Part shown: one piece after another, positions 54,392 to 64,000 of the stretch
Position numbering within the stretch: position 1 is the first letter of the stretch
Layout of the letters: every line of letters begins with the position of its first letter
NCBI RefSeq assembly: GCF_038002605.1
Contig: NZ_JBBOCT010000001.1
Location: 2,108,001-2,172,000 of the forward strand
Direction: 5' to 3'
DNA from: Bacillus sp. FSL K6-3431
Lineage (GTDB): Bacteria; Bacillota; Bacilli; Bacillales; Bacillaceae_C
Length of the DNA: 64,000 bases
The notes under the pieces: model-generated
What the model saw: the letters and a program-made list of their open reading frames with translations, nothing else
Databases searched by the model: none
Told to the model about the DNA's origin: nothing
Program-made: the position numbers and the translations under genes

Positions 54392-55067
54392 AACCATACT
54401 CTCCTCGCTGCTCATCACGTACAATTCGTCCATTTTCAATAGCCACAACACGATGTTTAATTGTGTTAACAATTTCTCTATTGTGAGTAGCCATGATAAT
54501 CGTCGTACCCTGTATGTTAATTTCTTCAAGCAAACTCATAATCTCCCATGATGTTTCTGGATCAAGATTACCCGTCGGCTCATCCGCAATTACAAGTTTA
54601 GGTTTGTTGACAATGGATCTTGCGATCGAAACCCGCTGTTGCTCGCCCCCAGATAATTCCGTTGGAAGCATTCGTACTTTATGTTTTAAACCAACTAGCG
54701 AAAGTACTTCCATTACTAGCTTTTTAATTTCTGCAGGTCGTTGTTCGATCACTTCAAGTGCAAATGCAACATTTTCAAATACAGTCAATGTTGGCAATAG
54801 TTTAAAGTCTTGAAATACAACACCAATATTTCTACGTAAAAATGGAACTTGCTTGTTTTTTAGTTTTGCTAAATTTATACCATTTACAATGACTTCACCT
54901 GAAGTAGGCTTTTCCTCCCGGTACATCATTTTGATAAACGTAGACTTACCAGCTCCGCTTGGTCCTACTACATAAAGAAATTCGCCGTCTTTGATACTAA
55001 TATTCAAGTCATTAGCGGCGATAATACCATTTGAATATTTTTTTACTACCTTTTTCATTTCTATCAT
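54381..55067 (-). CDS. ftsE: Cell division/elongation ATPase FtsE
   Basis: A 228-residue ABC ATPase with Walker A GPSGAGKST, Q-loop VFQDFKLLP, signature LSGGEQQRVSIARSI, Walker B KLVIADEPTGNLDP and the switch His in MATHNREIV. I chose ATG 55067 (MIEMKKVVKKYSNG) because it gives the usual FtsE length and N-terminus. It overlaps ftsX by 11 bp. Confidence 0.95.
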   Translation of the reverse strand: MIEMKKVVKKYSNGIIAANDLNISIKDGEFLYVVGPSGAGKSTFIKMMYREEKPTSGEVIVNGINLAKLKNKQVPFLRRNIGVVFQDFKLLPTLTVFENVAFALEVIEQRPAEIKKLVMEVLSLVGLKHKVRMLPTELSGGEQQRVSIARSIVNKPKLVIADEPTGNLDPETSWEIMSLLEEINIQGTTIIMATHNREIVNTIKHRVVAIENGRIVRDEQRGEYGYEG

Positions 55068-55091
55068 ATATTTCACCCGGCTTCCAACCAA

Positions 55092-55508
55092 CTCGTGCCA
55101 TCGCAGTGGTCTTGTCCCAACACTTGGAATTTCTAGAACAAAAACGGTGGTTTAACTTTTTCTGTTTTTCATCATTATTTTTATAAAGATGAAAAAGCTG
55201 AAGTAATTAGTCTGATGCTGACAATTTATAACCCAAACTAATTATAACATCAGATTTTAATATGTTAAGGGAAATCTATATTACAATTTCATTTCATTTT
55301 AGATATTTTGTAACATATTCATACAAAATGCGTGTAATTCCTTTTACTCAGACGGAAGTAGGACTTTAGAATGGAAATTGTTGGTTAATATCTTTTCAAT
55401 ATAGTCATTAGTATGGGGTTTTTTTGAAACTTTAGTTGAATTATCAAGGAGAATTCTCGTCGATTGATCAATATTACATGGAAGAACCATATTCCCTCTT
55501 TTACACGC
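55092..55508. other. Intergenic stretch upstream of ftsE
   Basis: About 417 bp without a supported gene. It must hold the ftsE promoter, but I cannot pick a clear one. Apart from the cccB terminator at its edge I see no strong structure. Confidence 0.4.
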
Positions 55509-55542
55509 AAAAAAAAATGCAGCCGCAACAGCTGCATTTTTT
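55509..55542 (-). terminator. Terminator of cccB
   Basis: AAATGCAGC pairs with GCTGCATTT and a T run follows on the minus strand, 7 bp after the cccB stop. Confidence 0.9.
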
Positions 55543-55548
55543 AACTTT

Positions 55549-55872
55549 TTACTTTTTTTCTGATAACCATTCGGCAACTTTAACTGCTTCATCGCCTTCA
55601 ATAAGGCCAGCCGGCATTGCACCACGGCCATTTTCAATTACATCTAAAATTTCCTCTTTATCTAAAGTTGCACCAATTTTGTCTAATGCAGGGCCATTAC
55701 GGCCTTCTAAGTTTTCTCCATGACAAGAGATGCAGCTTTTATTAACAATTGCTTCAGCATCATTTACAGATGCACCTTCATCGGCATTTTTATCGCCATT
55801 ACCACCGCCGCAAGCTGTAAGAATAATTGCGAGCGTTGCTCCCATCATTATACCTAATAACTTTTTTTTCAT
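55549..55872 (-). CDS. cccB: Cytochrome c551 lipoprotein
   Basis: 107 residues: lipoprotein signal ending ILTACGGG, an acidic linker, the heme motif CISCH, and the axial Met in RGAMPAGLIEG. It carries electrons on the outer membrane face to a terminal oxidase. Position between prfB and ftsE matches cccB of B. subtilis. Confidence 0.93.
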   Translation of the reverse strand: MKKKLLGIMMGATLAIILTACGGGNGDKNADEGASVNDAEAIVNKSCISCHGENLEGRNGPALDKIGATLDKEEILDVIENGRGAMPAGLIEGDEAVKVAEWLSEKK

Positions 55873-55998
55873 GGATACATCTCCTTAACAAATGTTAATT
55901 CTAGTATACCAACTAACAGGCTTTTTTAAACATTTTGTCCTTGATCCCATGGAACGAATGCTTAATTGTATCTAAAGGGTGACAATCATATCAAAAAA

Positions 55999-57097
55999 TT
56001 AGATCCGCGAACGTAAGTATGCATCTATAAATGGATCAATTTCTCCATCCGTTACAGCATGCACATTGCCAATTTCTGCATTCGTTCGATGATCCTTAAC
56101 CATTGAGTACGGATGAAAAACATAAGAACGAATCTGGCTTCCCCAACCTATTTCCTTTTGTTCGCCACGAATTTCAGCCATCGCCTTCTCTTTTTCCTCA
56201 ATTTCCCTTTGATAAAGCTTTGCTTTCAATAACTTCATCGCTTGTTCACGGTTTTTAATTTGCGAACGTTCGTTTTGACATGTAACAACAGTTCCAGTCG
56301 GAATATGGGTAATTCGAACAGCTGAATCTGTCGTATTAACATGTTGTCCACCTGCGCCACTTGCTCGGTACGTGTCAACCTTAATATCTTCTGTTCTAAT
56401 TTCAATTTCAATTTCTCCGGTGAATTCAGGAACAACATCACATGACACGAAAGATGTGTGACGGCGACCTGATGAATCAAATGGAGAAATTCGTACAAGT
56501 CGATGTACGCCCTTTTCTGCTTTTAAATAGCCGTATGCATTATGGCCTTTGATGAGCAACGTCACACTTTTAATGCCAGCTTCATCCCCTGGTAAATAAT
56601 CAAGTGTCTCTACTTTAAATCCTTTTTTCTCCGCCCAACGAGTATACATCCGGAGTAGAATGGAACCCCAATCCTGTGATTCCGTTCCACCTGCTCCTGG
56701 ATGCAATTCCAGAATAGCGTTGTTTTGATCGTATGGATCACTTAATAAAAGTTGTAATTCAAACTCATTTAATTGTTCGATCAGCGCTTTTAGTTCTTCC
56801 TCAAGTTCTGCTTCCAAATCTGCTTCTGATTCTTCTTTTACAAGCTCATGTGTCAACTCAAGATTTTCCTGAGTTTCCACAAGATCTTTATACTCATTGA
56901 CCAGATCTTTTAATGCATTTACTTCATTTATTATTACTTGTGCCCCTTGCTGGTCATCCCAGAATCCAGGTTCAAGCATTGTTTCATCCAATTCAGCTAT
57001 TCTTGTCTCTTTTTCTTCTAAGTCAAAGAGACCCCCTAAAATCAGCTAAACGCTTTGCTGAGTTTTCTAATTCTGCTTTTATTTCAAATAATTCCAT
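55999..57097 (-). CDS. prfB: Peptide chain release factor 2, expressed by programmed +1 frameshift
   Basis: The ATG at 57097 encodes [20 protein letters not shown]..., then 24 codons end at CTT TGA (57028-57023). A +1 shift at CTT continues as [16 protein letters not shown] to the stop at 55999, giving 365 residues in all. The SPF-type anticodon mimic region ([12 protein letters not shown]) and the GGQ motif ([11 protein letters not shown]) are present. It releases chains at UGA and UAA, and its own UGA autoregulates synthesis. Confidence 0.95.
57023..57037 (-). other. prfB recoding site
   Basis: On the minus strand AGGGGG, three bases, then CTTTGA followed by C: the Shine-Dalgarno-like stimulator, slippery CUU and in-frame UGA of the classical bacterial prfB +1 frameshift. 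Confidence 0.95.
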
Positions 57098-57253
57098 TAC
57101 AGTCCACCTCAATTATCAGTTTAGCATGCTTTAATTCAAATATTTTTATCCCGATTTTTCTTTAGGTTTTAAGAACCCCACATCTAAGCGAAGCGTATGT
57201 GGTAGAATCCCCGCTTGATTTCACGATGTTTCAGCTTGCTGAAACGAGTTCAC

Positions 57254-59767
57254 TTATGCGAGTCTTCCGTGACAGTTTTTGTATTTTTTTCCACTGCCAC
57301 AAGGACATGGGGCATTTCGCCCGATATTTTCCTCTTTACGCATCGGTTTCTTTTTTACTGCTCCGCCTTCTTCTTTCGGATTAACAGCTTGCCCTTTGGC
57401 TACTTCTTCGCGTTCCAAATTATTACGTATTTCCGCCTTCATGACATATTTAGCTGCATCTTCTTCAATCGATGCGATCATACTTTCAAACATCGCGAAT
57501 CCTTCACTTTGGTATTCTCTAAGCGGGTCAATTTGACCATAAGCTCTTAAATGGATACCTTGACGAAGTTGTTCCATCGCATCGATATGATCAATCCATT
57601 TTGTATCTACAGATCTTAGTAAAATAACCTTTTCAAATTCGCGCATTTGGTCCGAAGTCAAAAGCTCTTCTTTTTCATCATAACGAACTTTAATTTGATC
57701 AATAATCATTTCAATCATTTCATCCGGCTCTTTACCACTTAAGCCCGAAACAGTAATATCTCCTTCTGGCAAAAGGTTAGCATGAATATAGTCTACAATT
57801 CCTTGCAAATTCCATTGTGTTTCTTCTTCATGTTTAGGCGTATGAGTATGAATGATATTTTCTACGACAGTTCGAATCATATTCTCAACAATTTCACGCA
57901 AATTTTCTGATTCCATTACATCGTTCCGTTGTTTGTAAATAATTTCTCGTTGCTGACGTAGTACGTCATCATATTGAAGTAGCTGTTTCCTTGCATCAAA
58001 GTTATTACCTTCCACTCGCTTCTGCGCGGATTCTACAGCTTTGGATACCATTCTACTTTGAATTGGTTGGGAATCATCCATACCAAGACGTTCCATCATC
58101 GATTTCATATTATCTGATCCGAACCTTCGCATCAGTTCATCTTCCATAGATAAATAAAACTGAGTAATACCAGGGTCACCTTGACGTCCCGAACGTCCAC
58201 GCAACTGATTATCAATTCGACGTGATTCATGGCGTTCAGTACCAATTACAGCAAGACCACCTAGAGCTTTCACTCCATCACCGAGTTTAATATCAGTACC
58301 TCGACCAGCCATATTAGTAGCAATTGTTATTGCACCGGGCTGCCCCGCTCCAATAATAATTTCCGCTTCACGACCATGATTTTTTGCATTTAGTACATTA
58401 TGTTTTACGCCTTTTTTCAATAGAAGGGAAGAAATCAATTCTGATGTTTCAATTGCTACAGTACCAACGAGAACCGGTTGGCCTTTTCTATAACGTTCTT
58501 CTATATCCTCAACAACTGCTCTGAATTTTCCTTCCATGGACGAATAGATAAGGTCTGCACGATCATCCCTCATAATTGGTTGATTAGTCGGAATAGCGAT
58601 AACGCGCATATTATAAATATTACGGAATTCTTCTTCTTCTGTTTTCGCTGTACCTGTCATACCAGCTAATTTTTCATACATCCGGAAGTAGTTTTGAAAA
58701 GTGATTGTCGCCATTGTCATCGATTCATTTTGAATTTCCGCGCCTTCCTTTGCTTCAATTGCTTGGTGGAGTCCATCGCTAAAACGGCGCCCTTTCATTA
58801 GTCTTCCAGTGAATTGATCGACAATAACAATTTCATTTTCTTGGACAACATAATCAATATCCAAATGCATACTAACATGCGCTTTTAAAGCTTGATTAAT
58901 ATGATGATTTAACGTTACTTGAGATATGTCGAAGAGATTATCTACTTTAAAATACCGCTCTGCTTTATTGATACCTTCTTCTGTTAGCTGAACACCTTTT
59001 GTTTTCTCATCATACGTATAATCCTCTTCTTTTTTCAACATCGTTACAAACGAATTTCCCTGCAAATACATTTGCGTGGATTTTTGTGCTTGTCCCGATA
59101 TAATAAGTGGAGTTCTAGCTTCATCAATTAAAATCGAATCGACCTCATCAATTACAGCATAATGAAGTGGACGTTGAACTCTTTGTTCCGCATAAAGAAC
59201 CATATTATCGCGTAGATAATCGAAACCAAACTCATTGTTTGTCCCGTAAGTAATATCCGCTTGATATGCTTCTTGCTTTTCTTCCTTTGTCATACTGTTC
59301 AAATTCATGCCAACTGTCAAGCCAAGAAATTCGTACAGCTCACCCATCTCACTAGCATCACGGCTCGCTAAATATTCGTTTACGGTAACAACATGAACAC
59401 CTTTTCCCGTAAGGGCATTTAAATATACGGGCATTGTTGCTGTAAGTGTTTTACCTTCACCAGTTTTCATTTCGGATATATTACCTTCATGCAGGGTCGC
59501 AGCCCCCATAAGTTGAACCGGATAAGGATATAGTCCTAGAACGCGACGAGCAGCTTCACGTACTACAGCAAATGCCTCCTCAAGAAGGTCATCCAGGGTT
59601 TCACCATTCTGGTATCTCTCTTTGAATGCATCCGTCTTTCCACGCAATTGATCATCCGATAATTTTTCCATCTCAGATTCAAGACTACCTACTTGATCCG
59701 CAATTTTATCAAGACGTTTTAATTCACGGTTATTAGGATCGAACATTTTTTTGATAAAAGTAACCAT
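57254..59767 (-). CDS. secA: Preprotein translocase ATPase SecA
   Basis: 837 residues, usual for Bacillales. Walker [12 protein letters not shown] (100-110), DEAD-type Walker [27 protein letters not shown] and [10 protein letters not shown] motifs, and the C-terminal zinc-binding SecB-type tail [14 protein letters not shown]. It drives protein export through SecYEG. Located between hpf and prfB as in related genomes. Confidence 0.97.
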   Translation of the reverse strand: MVTFIKKMFDPNNRELKRLDKIADQVGSLESEMEKLSDDQLRGKTDAFKERYQNGETLDDLLEEAFAVVREAARRVLGLYPYPVQLMGAATLHEGNISEMKTGEGKTLTATMPVYLNALTGKGVHVVTVNEYLASRDASEMGELYEFLGLTVGMNLNSMTKEEKQEAYQADITYGTNNEFGFDYLRDNMVLYAEQRVQRPLHYAVIDEVDSILIDEARTPLIISGQAQKSTQMYLQGNSFVTMLKKEEDYTYDEKTKGVQLTEEGINKAERYFKVDNLFDISQVTLNHHINQALKAHVSMHLDIDYVVQENEIVIVDQFTGRLMKGRRFSDGLHQAIEAKEGAEIQNESMTMATITFQNYFRMYEKLAGMTGTAKTEEEEFRNIYNMRVIAIPTNQPIMRDDRADLIYSSMEGKFRAVVEDIEERYRKGQPVLVGTVAIETSELISSLLLKKGVKHNVLNAKNHGREAEIIIGAGQPGAITIATNMAGRGTDIKLGDGVKALGGLAVIGTERHESRRIDNQLRGRSGRQGDPGITQFYLSMEDELMRRFGSDNMKSMMERLGMDDSQPIQSRMVSKAVESAQKRVEGNNFDARKQLLQYDDVLRQQREIIYKQRNDVMESENLREIVENMIRTVVENIIHTHTPKHEEETQWNLQGIVDYIHANLLPEGDITVSGLSGKEPDEMIEMIIDQIKVRYDEKEELLTSDQMREFEKVILLRSVDTKWIDHIDAMEQLRQGIHLRAYGQIDPLREYQSEGFAMFESMIASIEEDAAKYVMKAEIRNNLEREEVAKGQAVNPKEEGGAVKKKPMRKEENIGRNAPCPCGSGKKYKNCHGRLA

Positions 59768-59978
59768 TTAATACGCTCCCTTTACTTTCAAATATGAGCA
59801 GACTTCTTTATATATATCAACCTGGACAATTTTCCAGAAAATATGATAAAAAACTAAATCTAAGGAAAACCTTATAGTAAAATAATACAAATTACCCTAC
59901 TTATCTTATCACTATTAAAGGCCAGGTTCAATTGTCACCTCTGAGGTGTACCACAAAGTTCCACTTTCCTTTAGGCTA

Positions 59979-60512
59979 TTATAGAAAGATGGCACCATAA
60001 AGAAGCGCTCCCGCAATTACATATGCCGGATGAACTTTTCTTAATTGAAGTAAAAAGATACTAACTATACTGATTAATATCGTCTGAAAATAACCAGCAC
60101 TATTTTCCGAAATTGAGCTCGAAAAAAAGTTAACAGTAAGCATTCCAAGTAAAACGGCAATTGCTGGTCTCACGAGCTGGGTCATACGTTTCACCTGAGG
60201 AGAATTTTTAAACCTTAATAAGAGTCCAAGCAAGGATATCATTAATAGTAAAGATGGAGCTACGGTTGCAAACAAAGCTATAACTGCTCCTGGAATACCA
60301 GCTTGTTGATAACCGATATAACCAGCCATTTTCGTAGCAATTGGTCCTGGTAAAGCATTTCCCATTGCTAATACTTCACTGAATTCATCTACTGTCAGCC
60401 AATCATATTTTCCGACCACTTCATTTTCAATAAGTGGGATCGAAGACGGACCACCGCCATAACCAAGTATGCCTGGAATAAAGAATGCAATAAAAACATG
60501 CCAATAAATCAC
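59979..60512 (-). CDS. chrA: Chromate transporter, second half-size subunit
   Basis: A 177-residue CHR-family protein with LGYGGGPSSIPLIENEVV, SEVLAMGNALPGPIATKMAGYIGYQQAG and about five spans. It overlaps the other chr gene by 4 bp (ATGA), so the pair is made together as the short-chain ChrA1/ChrA2 type. Chromate or sulfate-analog export is the family role. Confidence 0.88.
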   Translation of the reverse strand: MIYWHVFIAFFIPGILGYGGGPSSIPLIENEVVGKYDWLTVDEFSEVLAMGNALPGPIATKMAGYIGYQQAGIPGAVIALFATVAPSLLLMISLLGLLLRFKNSPQVKRMTQLVRPAIAVLLGMLTVNFFSSSISENSAGYFQTILISIVSIFLLQLRKVHPAYVIAGALLYGAIFL

Positions 60513-61069
60513 GAACGTTCACCTCTCTTACCTGTTCTCCTGCGAGAGAAAAGTGCAGCACATAATAAACCTGTAATTAATATAGCTGGATGAATGCCGA
60601 GCAGTTCTAAACTAAGTATACTTAATACGATCAGTAACACCGTCCACTTCCAACCTAGAGTAGCTTTCGACTTTACAATAAAGTCCCATGTTAACAACCC
60701 CATCATGACTCCTGCAACTGGAATTACCGCACGCGACATACCAGCTACCCATGGTTTATCTTTATGTGCAGTTAGAAGAGTAAGAAAAATGACCATTAGC
60801 GCTACAGTTGGAATAACAGTAGCAAATAAAGCATTCAACATACCGACTAATCCTCCCACTCGCCAACCAATATAGCCAGCCATTTTTGTATTAATTGGCC
60901 CTGGTAGTGCATTTGCTAATGCAAGCACATCAGAAAACTCTTCATCATTCATCCATTTATATGTATGTACGACTTCTCTTTGGACAAGTGGAATCGCAGA
61001 TGGACCACCACCAAATCCAAGTATCCCGGAACGAAAAAACGCAATGAATATGTCTTTTTGTTTCATCAT
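60509..61069 (-). CDS. chrA: Chromate transporter, first half-size subunit
   Basis: A 186-residue CHR-family protein with LGFGGGPSAIPLVQREVV and SDVLALANALPGPINTKMAGYIGWRVGG. It shares the fold of its neighbour but is clearly diverged. The two insert with opposite topology in known pairs. This pair sits between secA and hpf, a place where B. subtilis has no such genes, so it is an inserted cassette. Confidence 0.88.
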   Translation of the reverse strand: MMKQKDIFIAFFRSGILGFGGGPSAIPLVQREVVHTYKWMNDEEFSDVLALANALPGPINTKMAGYIGWRVGGLVGMLNALFATVIPTVALMVIFLTLLTAHKDKPWVAGMSRAVIPVAGVMMGLLTWDFIVKSKATLGWKWTVLLIVLSILSLELLGIHPAILITGLLCAALFSRRRTGKRGERS

Positions 61070-61159
61070 CTCAACTGCTTTCTAATGGAAGTTAGTTTCA
61101 TAATCCTTTAATAAATTAAGTATATTTACCGAATTGTACAGTAGACACTATAAATCAAT

Positions 61160-61190
61160 AAAAAAAGCACACACCCAAGGTGCGTGCTTT
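61160..61190 (-). terminator. Terminator of hpf
   Basis: AAAGCACGCACC pairs with GTGTGTGCTTT followed by T on the minus strand, 8 bp after the hpf stop. Confidence 0.88.
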
Positions 61191-61197
61191 ACTTGTA

Positions 61198-61749
61198 TTA
61201 ATTTGTTTCGATTAAGCCATACTTTCCATCTTTTCGTTGATAAACAATATTGGTAGCATTTGTTTCCGCATCTGTATATACGAAGAAACTATGTCCCAGC
61301 ATATTCATTTGCAAGACAGCCTCTTCGCTATCCATAGGTTTTAAATGGAATTGCTTTGTTCGAACAATATTTAGTTCGTCTTCGTCATCCTCGGCTACTG
61401 AGCCATTCGCACCTGTTGCAAAAAACTCATTTATATTGCCTTTTTCGCGGAATTTACGATTTACTTTAGTTTTATGTTTACGAATTTGTCTTTCTAACTT
61501 GTCTATGATTAAATCAATCGCTGCATACATATCATTATTCGTTTCTTCAGCACGTAATACAAGCTGCGGAAGCGGAATGGTTATTTCAACTTTAGATTTT
61601 TTATCTGGATTTACTTTTAAATTCACATGTACATTTGCTTCTGGAATTTCATTAAAATAGCGTTCGAGTTTACTTACCTTTTTTTCAATGTGGTCTCTTA
61701 ATGCCTCTGTTACCTCGATGTTTTCTCCACGTATTTGGTAGTTTAGCAT
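61198..61749 (-). CDS. hpf: Ribosome hibernation promoting factor, long form
   Basis: 183 residues. The N-terminal HPF/YfiA domain (MLNYQIRGENIEVTEALRDHIEKKVSKLERYF, about 1-100) binds the 30S subunit. The linker leads to the C-terminal dimerisation domain (IVRTKQFHLKPMDSEEAVLQMNMLGHSFFVYTD). It dimerises 70S ribosomes into inactive 100S particles in stationary phase. A promoter must lie in the 260-bp gap upstream, but I cannot define it. Confidence 0.95.
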   Translation of the reverse strand: MLNYQIRGENIEVTEALRDHIEKKVSKLERYFNEIPEANVHVNLKVNPDKKSKVEITIPLPQLVLRAEETNNDMYAAIDLIIDKLERQIRKHKTKVNRKFREKGNINEFFATGANGSVAEDDEDELNIVRTKQFHLKPMDSEEAVLQMNMLGHSFFVYTDAETNATNIVYQRKDGKYGLIETN

Positions 61750-62015
61750 AAAAACTCCTCCTTATTAAAGGCTATATATATACTATTCTATATACCACAT
61801 AAAAATCCTGCTTAATCTCGATAAAAATTTTGTCGAATTTATGAGAATCTAGAAAAAAGATGGAATTACACTGATATTACCCATTTTGGCGATAACCTGA
61901 CCAAATTTATGGTTAAACAATTTTTTTAATCACAATTTAATATGTGCTTCTCTAAGCTTATTTTAGAACCGTCAAGAAAAGAACATCATCTAGATAACGT
62001 CGATGAGCAAGACGC

Positions 62016-62369
62016 TTATTTACGTTTGTCATAGAATGCTCCGTCAAATTCCTGCATACTTGCATATGGATTGGAATACCGTGTGGCAGAGGCACGTTTT
62101 TGTTCAAGTTGATTTAAGTCTTTTTTTATATGTATCCGAATATTTGCTAATAATGGATCCAGTTCTTTGTTAAGTTTTAAAATTTGCTTGCCAATTTTAT
62201 TTTCTTGCGGAGAAAAGGGACCTTGGATAGTAGGCAATATTTCCTCACGTTTTTGCATTAACTCTTCAATTTGAAATATTACTGTATCACGGTCCACATG
62301 ATTGACTGTTTTCGCCAGTTCAATAAGTTGCAATGTAATAAAAACGCATGTTTCTAGCTGTTTTTTCAT
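62016..62369 (-). CDS. fliT: Flagellar chaperone FliT-like protein
   Basis: A 117-residue, helix-rich protein starting MKKQLETCVFITLQLIELAKT. The start overlaps the fliS stop as TAATG. Size, helices and position after fliS fit FliT, the chaperone of FliD. Sequence motifs are weak, so the call rests largely on gene order. Confidence 0.75.
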   Translation of the reverse strand: MKKQLETCVFITLQLIELAKTVNHVDRDTVIFQIEELMQKREEILPTIQGPFSPQENKIGKQILKLNKELDPLLANIRIHIKKDLNQLEQKRASATRYSNPYASMQEFDGAFYDKRK

Positions 62370-62773
62370 TATATCGAGCCACCAGCTACTGCGTGCTTTT
62401 GCTGCCTGTTCATCTGAATGGCTTGTTTCCAAGTATCACGAAACTCAGTAATCAATTCTTCTACTTCTGTTAGCATAGCGATATCATTATGAATATTTGC
62501 CTCAATTAATCGGCGATTGGCGTAATCATATAATGACATCATATTATTTGAAACCGCTAGATCCATGTTCAATGTAACCATTAGCTCACTAATAATATTT
62601 TGCGCCTTTTGGATATTAGTATTTTTCGCCTCTATATTTTTCGTTTCGACCGCATTTTTCGCCATATTAATAAATTTCAAACAGCCATTATAAAGCATTA
62701 ATGTTAATTCTCCAGGTGATGCAGTGGTTACAGAATTCGTTTTATACGCTTGGTAAGGATTATTCTTAGCCAA
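62369..62773 (-). CDS. fliS: Flagellar export chaperone FliS
   Basis: A 134-residue helical protein with the FliS start NPYQAYKTNSVTTASPGELTLMLYNGCLKFI and the conserved LMVTLNMDLAVSNNMMSLYDYANRRLIEAN. It binds flagellin C-terminus before export. It lies between fliD and fliT. Confidence 0.95.
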   Translation of the reverse strand: MAKNNPYQAYKTNSVTTASPGELTLMLYNGCLKFINMAKNAVETKNIEAKNTNIQKAQNIISELMVTLNMDLAVSNNMMSLYDYANRRLIEANIHNDIAMLTEVEELITEFRDTWKQAIQMNRQQKHAVAGGSI

Positions 62774-62805
62774 CTTTATACCACTCCTTGTTTCTCTTCA
62801 GCTTA

Positions 62806-64000
62806 TTATAATCCGCTAAATTGTTGCATTAAATACGCAGACTGACTATTCGCCTGCTGAATCGCCTTTTCCATTGCTGTGAACTGCTTCCAGTAACGTG
62901 CCTCTACAGTCTTCATTTTATCTTCAAACCTGTCAATACCTTTACCGACGTTTAATAATTCTAGCCCTAATGAAAATTGTTGGTTTGTAGAAGTCGCTCT
63001 ACCTGCTTTATCTTGCACTTTTTTAATAGAACCATCTACAGTGTCATAAAGCTTATGAATAATCCCTTGACTAGCTCCATTACCAGTACCACGGAATAAA
63101 TTTTCGACAGATTCGGGATCCTTTTCCAGGGCGGCTTTTAATTTCGCCTCATCAATTTCCAATTTTCCACCTTCCATATAATTGGCTGTTGTTTTAATAC
63201 CAATACTTGCAAGTTGATTGAAAAAACCGTTCGTTTCAACCGATTTCGACATATCGAGCCGCATTGCGGATAAGACACCTGACAAAACAGGATCATTTTT
63301 CAATAAGCCACTTCTCGCAATTTCATCCCACTTCTCTTGCTGCTTATCCGAAAGTTCTTCACGTTCTTCTTCTGTCAAAGGTTTATAATCACGATTCTTT
63401 TCTTCATTTAATTTCTTACCAACTTCTGCAATAAGCTCATTGTATTGTTCAACGAACCTTTTGATGTTTTCAAATACTTGGTTGCTATCATTGGCAACCC
63501 CGATAGAAATGGATTCCTCAAATGTTTGTTTGAGTGTAAATGTGACTCCACTCATATCGAAGGTGTTGGAAGAGCGTTCAGTTTCAAGACCATTTATTGT
63601 GAATTTGGCGTTTTGACCACCAGTTTCGTTTTCTATTTTATTATCGAAATGTAAAACATTCTCCATGAAAGCCCCTGAGACAACAATTTCAGCATTTTTA
63701 GTCGAAACATTACCATTTCCATCTAAGGTATCTTTATTAAAATCGCCAGTTTCTTTTCTCGTTAAAGTCATTCGTTGAGTATGAGAATCATAAAACATCG
63801 TGACTCCTGCTTCAGATTCATTTACTTTACGGATAACACTGTTTAATGTATCACTTTTTGTAATAAAGAATTGTTCGTTCTTTTCACCTTTTGATGTATG
63901 GGTATTAATATTAAAGGTTGAGTAATTTTGTGTATAGGTTACTTGAATATCCGTTTCCTCAGTACGCTCTGGGTCAAAAGTAATTGTTCCTGTTGTAAGA
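62806..64000 (-). CDS. fliD: Flagellar filament cap protein FliD, C-terminal part (cut by the window edge)
   Basis: The frame is open from the right edge to the stop at 62806. It shows the FliD C-terminal domain: AQFTINGLETERSSN-like region (AKFTINGLETERSSNTFDMSGVTFTLKQTF), a lysine/glutamate-rich insertion (LTEEEREELSDKQQEKWDEIARSGLLKND), GVLSAMRLDMS and the coiled end FEDKMKTVEARYWKQFTAMEKAIQQANSQSAYLMQQFSGL. FliD caps the growing filament. The N-terminal coiled coil is outside the window. Confidence 0.95.
   Translation of the reverse strand, partial: LTTGTITFDPERTEETDIQVTYTQNYSTFNINTHTSKGEKNEQFFITKSDTLNSVIRKVNESEAGVTMFYDSHTQRMTLTRKETGDFNKDTLDGNGNVSTKNAEIVVSGAFMENVLHFDNKIENETGGQNAKFTINGLETERSSNTFDMSGVTFTLKQTFEESISIGVANDSNQVFENIKRFVEQYNELIAEVGKKLNEEKNRDYKPLTEEEREELSDKQQEKWDEIARSGLLKNDPVLSGVLSAMRLDMSKSVETNGFFNQLASIGIKTTANYMEGGKLEIDEAKLKAALEKDPESVENLFRGTGNGASQGIIHKLYDTVDGSIKKVQDKAGRATSTNQQFSLGLELLNVGKGIDRFEDKMKTVEARYWKQFTAMEKAIQQANSQSAYLMQQFSGL

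Noticed and set aside
57023..57097. prfB as a pseudogene because of the early UGA
   Set aside because: AGGGGG, CUU UGA C is the standard autoregulatory frameshift, so the gene is functional.
1..64000. tRNA or rRNA genes and a defence island
   Set aside because: I saw no tRNA cloverleaf core, rRNA segment, restriction, toxin-antitoxin or phage gene. A tRNA scan would be needed to exclude the first fully.

Overview
The window is chromosomal DNA of a low-GC, motile, Gram-positive member of the Bacillales. The evidence is the order fliD-fliS-fliT-hpf-secA-prfB-cccB-ftsE-ftsX...ctpB...minJ on the minus strand, a prfB programmed frameshift, a T-box and an S-box leader, and strong AGGAGG-type ribosome binding sites. 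I cannot fix the genus.

Region 1 (about 1-26,900) is an accessory locus for beta-mannan and galactomannan. It holds a GH36 alpha-galactosidase, a 4-O-beta-mannosyl-glucose phosphorylase of family GH130, a cellobiose/mannobiose 2-epimerase, a LacI repressor, a divergent AraC/YesL pair, and a long minus-strand operon. That operon encodes a lipoprotein solute-binding protein, a 977-residue binding protein with two N-terminal carbohydrate-binding-like domains, two pairs of ABC permeases, and three extracytoplasmic or membrane proteins (NHL-TPR, Yip1, DUF5696). No ABC ATPase is encoded here. A near-identical 17-bp operator lies upstream of the galactosidase, the epimerase operon and araC. The AraC protein probably acts on 20-bp-spaced direct repeats that abut the -35 of the binding-protein operon. 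The locus is also decaying: the GH113 mannanase has several frameshifts, a second transporter operon has collapsed into a binding-protein/permease deletion fusion, a YesL gene carries one in-frame stop, and a transposase remnant separates two permease genes. An intact IS3-family element sits in the loop of a structured repeat.

Region 2 (27,000-38,300) is phosphate and metal homeostasis: pstS-C-A-B-B-phoU behind a four-repeat Pho box, phoP-phoR, a Zn/Cd/Pb P-type ATPase with its ArsR regulator and operator, and a dicluster ferredoxin. A 20-bp tandem repeat array lies between phoR and pstS.

Region 3 (38,300-51,900) is mixed: an orphan trpB behind a Trp T-box, a second copy of the structured repeat, a Gfo/Idh/MocA oxidoreductase, an EamA transporter, minJ, ctpB, hom, S-box-controlled metY, a thioredoxin-like membrane pair and cardiolipin synthase.

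Region 4 (52,000-64,000) is the conserved division, secretion and flagellar block: a coiled-coil M23 hydrolase beside ftsX-ftsE, cccB, prfB, secA, a two-gene chromate transporter, hpf, fliT, fliS and the C-terminal part of fliD, which runs off the window.

The best candidate for an undescribed system is the double-permease / CBM-binding-protein / NHL-TPR / Yip1 / DUF5696 operon. The two-copy structured repeat with covarying stems comes next.
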